Source of the DNA: DASVBJ01 sp036375895
GTDB taxonomy: Bacteria > Actinomycetota > Actinomycetes > JACCUZ01
DNA: 24,502 nucleotides
NCBI GenBank assembly: GCA_036375895.1
Contig: DASVBJ010000105.1
Coordinates: 1-24,502, forward strand
Direction of reading: 5' to 3'
Shown: one piece after another, positions 21,763-24,502 of the stretch
Layout of the letters: each line of letters starts with the position of its first letter
Numbering within the stretch: the stretch's first letter is position 1
Position numbers and translations under genes: made by a program
The notes under the pieces: model-generated
Database searches by the model: none
Told to the model about the DNA's origin: nothing
The model's input: only the letters and a program-made list of their open reading frames with translations

Positions 21763-23079
21763 GTGTCCGTGAGGGGGGTGTCTCGGCTGGGCCGACGGGT
21801 GGCGCGTGGGACGTTCCTGCGCATCGAGCCCGTCCTGCGCAGGGCCGCGGGTCCGGTAGGGCGGGGTGTCGTCAGGCTGCTTGCGCGGTTCCCGGGGCAG
21901 GGCCACCCACCGGTGCGAGACGCCGACGGACGGGTCAAGGTCTCCATCCTGCTCATGCACGCGTACGGGATGGGCGGCACCATCCGCACGACGCTGAACG
22001 TCGCAGCGCACCTGGCGCAACGCCACGACGTCGAGATCGTCAGCGTCCTGCGCCGCCGCACCAAGCCGTTCTTCCCGTTCCCGCCCGGCGTCCGAGTGAC
22101 CCAGCTGGACGACCTGGAGCACGGCCGCGCCGCCCTGTGGCGCGCCGGCCGGCGACTGCTGGTGGGGCACCCGAGCGTCCTCACCCACGAGCAGGACTAC
22201 GCCTACGCGGCGAGCTCACTGTGGACCGACCTGCTGCTCCTGCTGCGGCTGCGGCGGGCCCGCGGGATCGTCATCGCCACGAGGCCGAGCCTCAACCTGA
22301 TCGTCGCCCGGCACGCGCCGTCCCGAGTGGTCACGATCGGGCAGGAGCACATGCACTTCCACTCCCACCGGGACCGGTTGGCCGAGGCGATCCGGCGCGA
22401 CTACCCGCGGCTGGACGTGCTCACGGTGCTCAGCCGCGCTGATCTCGAGGACTACCGGACGCGGCTCGGGCCCCATGGGCCCCGCGTCGTGCGGATCCCC
22501 AACGCCGTCGAGCCCTCACCGGACGGCCGGTCCGAGCGCACGGCACCCCTGGTCGTGGCTGCGGGTCGGCTCACCCGGCAGAAGGGCTTCGACCTCCTCG
22601 TCCGGGCGTTCGAGAAGGTGGCCGCCGAACGGCCCTCCTGGCGGCTGCGCATCTACGGCGACGGGAGGAAGCGCCAGGACCTGCAGGACCAGATCGAGGC
22701 GGCCGGGCTGCTCGGCGTGGTCGAGCTGGCCGGCTCGACGGACCAGCTGGGCGCTGAGCTGTCCAAGGGGACGATCTTCGTCCTGAGCTCCCGCTTCGAG
22801 GGCTTCGGGATGGTCCTCATCGAGGCCATGAGCAAGGGACTCGCGGTGGTCAGCTTCGACTGCCCGCAGGGACCGGGCGAGATCATCACCGACGGCGAAG
22901 ACGGCATCCTGGTCGCGCCGGGCGACGTGGACGGGCTCGCCGCCGCGATCGTGCGGCTCATCGACGACGAGCAGCAACGCCACCGGCTGGGAACGAAGGC
23001 GCTGTCGACGGCGGCGCAGTACGACCTCGCGGTCATCGGCCGCCAGTGGGACGAGCTGGTCGGGCGCCTCATCCCTTGA
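21763..23079 (+). CDS. GT4-family glycosyltransferase
   Basis: This 438-residue GT-B enzyme has a basic amphipathic N-terminal extension (1-58), an acceptor domain beginning VKVSILLMHAYGMGGTIRTT, and a donor domain with VAAGRLTRQKGFDLLVRAF and the EX7E motif EGFGMVLIE (Glu346 and Glu354). Retaining GT4 enzymes of this type use nucleotide sugars to build envelope polysaccharides or glycolipids; the basic N-terminus suggests attachment to the inner membrane face. Donor and acceptor are unknown. GTG 21763 has TGAGG 7 bases upstream, formed by the accE stop region; GTG 21778 is an alternative. The gene is 9 bases from accE and probably co-transcribed. It overlaps the convergent SnoaL-like gene by 11 bases. 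Confidence 0.88.
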   Translation: MSVRGVSRLGRRVARGTFLRIEPVLRRAAGPVGRGVVRLLARFPGQGHPPVRDADGRVKVSILLMHAYGMGGTIRTTLNVAAHLAQRHDVEIVSVLRRRTKPFFPFPPGVRVTQLDDLEHGRAALWRAGRRLLVGHPSVLTHEQDYAYAASSLWTDLLLLLRLRRARGIVIATRPSLNLIVARHAPSRVVTIGQEHMHFHSHRDRLAEAIRRDYPRLDVLTVLSRADLEDYRTRLGPHGPRVVRIPNAVEPSPDGRSERTAPLVVAAGRLTRQKGFDLLVRAFEKVAAERPSWRLRIYGDGRKRQDLQDQIEAAGLLGVVELAGSTDQLGAELSKGTIFVLSSRFEGFGMVLIEAMSKGLAVVSFDCPQGPGEIITDGEDGILVAPGDVDGLAAAIVRLIDDEQQRHRLGTKALSTAAQYDLAVIGRQWDELVGRLIP

Positions 23080-23407
23080 CGTAGGAGAGCTTCTCCGCGA
23101 CCTTCCCGTCCCGGAACCGCAGCACGTCCACGCCGCGGACGTGCCCGCCGTCCCAGGAGAACCTCCACCGGAGCACGCCGCGGTCGGCGTCGGCCCACGC
23201 CTCCTCGGTCTCGAACCGCGGCGACGGCGTCTCACCGAAGAGCTGCTCCCACACCTTGCGCACCGCCGCCGCCCCCTCGTGCCGCTCGCCGTCCGGGGCC
23301 GGCCCGGTCGACTCGAAGACGCAGTCCTCTGTCATCAGCGACATGATCGCGTCGACGTCGCCCGCGCCGAACGCGGCGGCGAACCGGTCGAGGTCGGCCT
23401 GGCTCAC
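23069..23407 (-). CDS. SnoaL/NTF2-like protein
   Basis: This 112-residue protein has the alpha+beta cone pattern of the NTF2-like superfamily: DLDRFAAAFGAGDVDAIMSLMTEDCVFES at the N-terminus and GVDVLRFRDGKVAEKLSYVKG at the C-terminus. These folds serve as isomerases, hydrolases or binding proteins; no function can be fixed. GTG 23407 overlaps the stop of the upstream TIGR03086-type gene (GTGA), which fixes the start and indicates coupled translation. Its 3' end overlaps the GT4 gene by 11 bases. Confidence 0.8.
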   Translation of the reverse strand: MSQADLDRFAAAFGAGDVDAIMSLMTEDCVFESTGPAPDGERHEGAAAVRKVWEQLFGETPSPRFETEEAWADADRGVLRWRFSWDGGHVRGVDVLRFRDGKVAEKLSYVKG

Positions 23408-23982
23408 GACGAGCTCCACCGCGGGTCGCGGCCGAAGGTGCCGAGCAGCCGGTCCTGCGCCGAGGCGTCGGGGCCGACGTCGACCCGCTCGGCGATCGCG
23501 CCCGCGCTGCGGTACAGCGCCTCGCGCTCGGCGAACCAGCTGGCGATCACCCCGACCAGGGTCGGGTCCAGCCGGGTCTCCCCGCCGGTCGCGACCGCAA
23601 GGTCCCACCCGTGCACGAGGTGATCGGCGATCAGCTGCATCGCGTACTCCTCGGCGGGGGTGTCACCGAACGACAGGTGCACGATGCGGTCGGCCGCGCC
23701 CGGCTCGGCGAAGGCCGCCTCCGCGGCCTTGCCGGCCTCCTCGGCCGCCTGTCCCGGCAGCTCGCCGAGCAGGTCGCCGTCGAGGGCGGTCCCCACCTGC
23801 TCGATGGTCTTGCCCTCCAGCAGGGGCACCACCCAGCGTTCCTCACCGACGACGTGGTTGACGAGCGTCCGCACGTCCCAGTCGGCGCAGGGGGTAGGCC
23901 CTGCCCACGCGCCGTCCGGCACGGTGCGGACCCGGTCGAGAAAGAGCTCCACCGCGCGGGTGTGCATCTGTACGACGTCCAC
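23404..23982 (-). CDS. TIGR03086/maleylpyruvate isomerase-like metal-binding protein
   Basis: This 192-residue protein is of the DinB-like four-helix superfamily. Three candidate metal-binding histidines are seen: His43 in WDVRTLVNHVVGEE, and His121 and His124 in DHLVHGWDLA. The N-terminal TPCADWDVRTL motif is typical of the actinobacterial TIGR03086 group. Relatives include mycothiol-dependent maleylpyruvate isomerase, so a thiol-transfer role is possible but not shown. GTG 23982 has GGGAGGG 5 bases upstream and gives the normal family length; the frame remains open to 24018. It is coupled to the SnoaL-like gene by a 4-base overlap. Confidence 0.85.
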   Translation of the reverse strand: MDVVQMHTRAVELFLDRVRTVPDGAWAGPTPCADWDVRTLVNHVVGEERWVVPLLEGKTIEQVGTALDGDLLGELPGQAAEEAGKAAEAAFAEPGAADRIVHLSFGDTPAEEYAMQLIADHLVHGWDLAVATGGETRLDPTLVGVIASWFAEREALYRSAGAIAERVDVGPDASAQDRLLGTFGRDPRWSSS

Positions 23983-24075
23983 GGCGACCCTCCCGGTCAC
24001 GAGGCGAACCCCCGCCAACGGCGATCGTGCGCCCGCGATGCGCCGCCGTCGAGGCCCTGGGCCGGGGTCACTCGC

Positions 24076-24081
24076 TAGCCT
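24076..24081 (+). promoter_or_regulatory. -10-like hexamer for maf
   Basis: TAGCCT ends 8 bases before the GTG of maf, which has no ribosome site. The same hexamer occurs upstream of dprE1 (1729-1734). It fits a leaderless or nearly leaderless transcript. No -35 is recognisable. Confidence 0.35.
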
Positions 24082-24089
24082 GTCCGGCC

Positions 24090-24502
24090 GTGAGCGCCGT
24101 GCCCCGTTTCGTCCTGGCCTCGGCCTCGCCTGCGCGACTCAAGGTGCTGCGCGCGGCGGGGATCGAGCCGGAGGTGGTCGTCAGCGGCGTCGACGAGAGC
24201 AGCGTGACCGGACCACCCGCGGACGTCGCGCTCACGCTGGCGGTCCGCAAGGCGGTGGCCGTCGCTCGCGGGCGCTCGGACGCCCTGGTGCTCGGGTGCG
24301 ACTCCGTGCTCGACCTCGACGCGGAGGCGCACGGCAAGCCCGCCGACGCCGAGGAGGCCGTGGCCCGGTGGCGGCGGATGCGGGGCCGCACCGGCGTGCT
24401 GCACACCGGGCACTGCCTGATCGACACCGTGTCCGGGCGGCAGACCGCGGCGGTCGGCTCGACGGTGGTGCACTTCGCCGACCTCTCGGACGCCGAGATC
24501 GA
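24090..24502 (+). CDS. maf: Maf-family nucleoside triphosphate pyrophosphatase (5' part)
   Basis: The first 137 residues of a Maf protein are present; the gene runs off the window. The N-terminus has LASASPARLKVLRAAG, the substrate-loop signature (S-x-R-x-x-L-L form, here SPARLKVL). VLGCDSVLDLD matches the metal-binding D-(S/T)-V block, and GKPADAEEAVARWRRMRGRTGVLHTGHCLI matches the K-P...RM.G..H.V.TG region. The family hydrolyses modified or non-canonical nucleotides such as dTTP, UTP or m5-derivatives to monophosphates. GTG 24090 gives MSAVPRFVLAS; GTG 24099 is an in-frame alternative. Its place after accE matches M. tuberculosis Rv3282, except for three inserted genes. Confidence 0.93.
   Translation, partial: MSAVPRFVLASASPARLKVLRAAGIEPEVVVSGVDESSVTGPPADVALTLAVRKAVAVARGRSDALVLGCDSVLDLDAEAHGKPADAEEAVARWRRMRGRTGVLHTGHCLIDTVSGRQTAAVGSTVVHFADLSDAEI

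Noticed and set aside
1..24502. CRISPR array, transposon, phage or defence system
   Set aside because: No regularly spaced repeats, transposase, integrase, Cas, restriction, toxin-antitoxin or reverse transcriptase motifs were found in any frame examined.

Overview
The window is very GC-rich and densely coded, with many GTG starts, 4- to 8-base gene overlaps and actinobacterial families throughout (acyl-CoA carboxylase beta plus epsilon subunits, DprE1/DprE2, an SCO7613-like membrane protein, a TIGR03086-type protein). It comes from a high-GC actinobacterium. I cannot place it to genus from sequence alone; a mycelial or soil lineage such as Geodermatophilales, Frankiales or Nakamurellales would fit, but that is inference.

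Layout: (1) 1-4000 is a cell-envelope sugar region: the 3' end of a UDP-glucose dehydrogenase, a GT-C membrane glycosyltransferase resembling arabinofuranosyltransferases (minus strand), and divergent dprE1-dprE2, which make decaprenyl-phospho-arabinose. (2) 4032-9001 holds purK-purE (minus), a second GT-C transferase (plus), a FadE25-type acyl-CoA dehydrogenase (minus) and a GtrA-family membrane protein (plus). (3) 8973-15432, all minus, is a signalling block: an OmpR-type regulator with its histidine kinase, a 910-residue zinc-ribbon polytopic membrane protein, and a GAF-GGDEF-GAF protein. (4) 15543-17909, minus, is a coupled set of bacterial-PH membrane protein, class III adenylate cyclase and enoyl-CoA hydratase. 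(5) 18107-24502 is the biotin and acyl-CoA carboxylase locus: fkbM-birA (minus), accD-accE (plus), a GT4 glycosyltransferase (plus), a coupled TIGR03086/SnoaL pair (minus) and the start of maf (plus, cut by the window end).

The backbone (fadE25, purE, purK, gtrA, PH protein, birA, accD, accE, maf) matches the order I recall for Mycobacterium tuberculosis Rv3274c-Rv3282. The window therefore looks like a conserved actinobacterial core opened by insertions: a two-component system, second-messenger enzymes and several envelope-glycan genes. I found no rRNA, tRNA, CRISPR array, insertion sequence or phage gene. No gap exceeds 200 bases. I see no clearly new defence or biosynthetic system. The best leads are a DprE1 whose drug-target cysteine is alanine, a strong hairpin ahead of dprE1, an 18-base inverted repeat between divergent purK and a glycosyltransferase, a possible leaderless mini-ORF coupled to gtrA, and the poorly understood 910-residue membrane protein.
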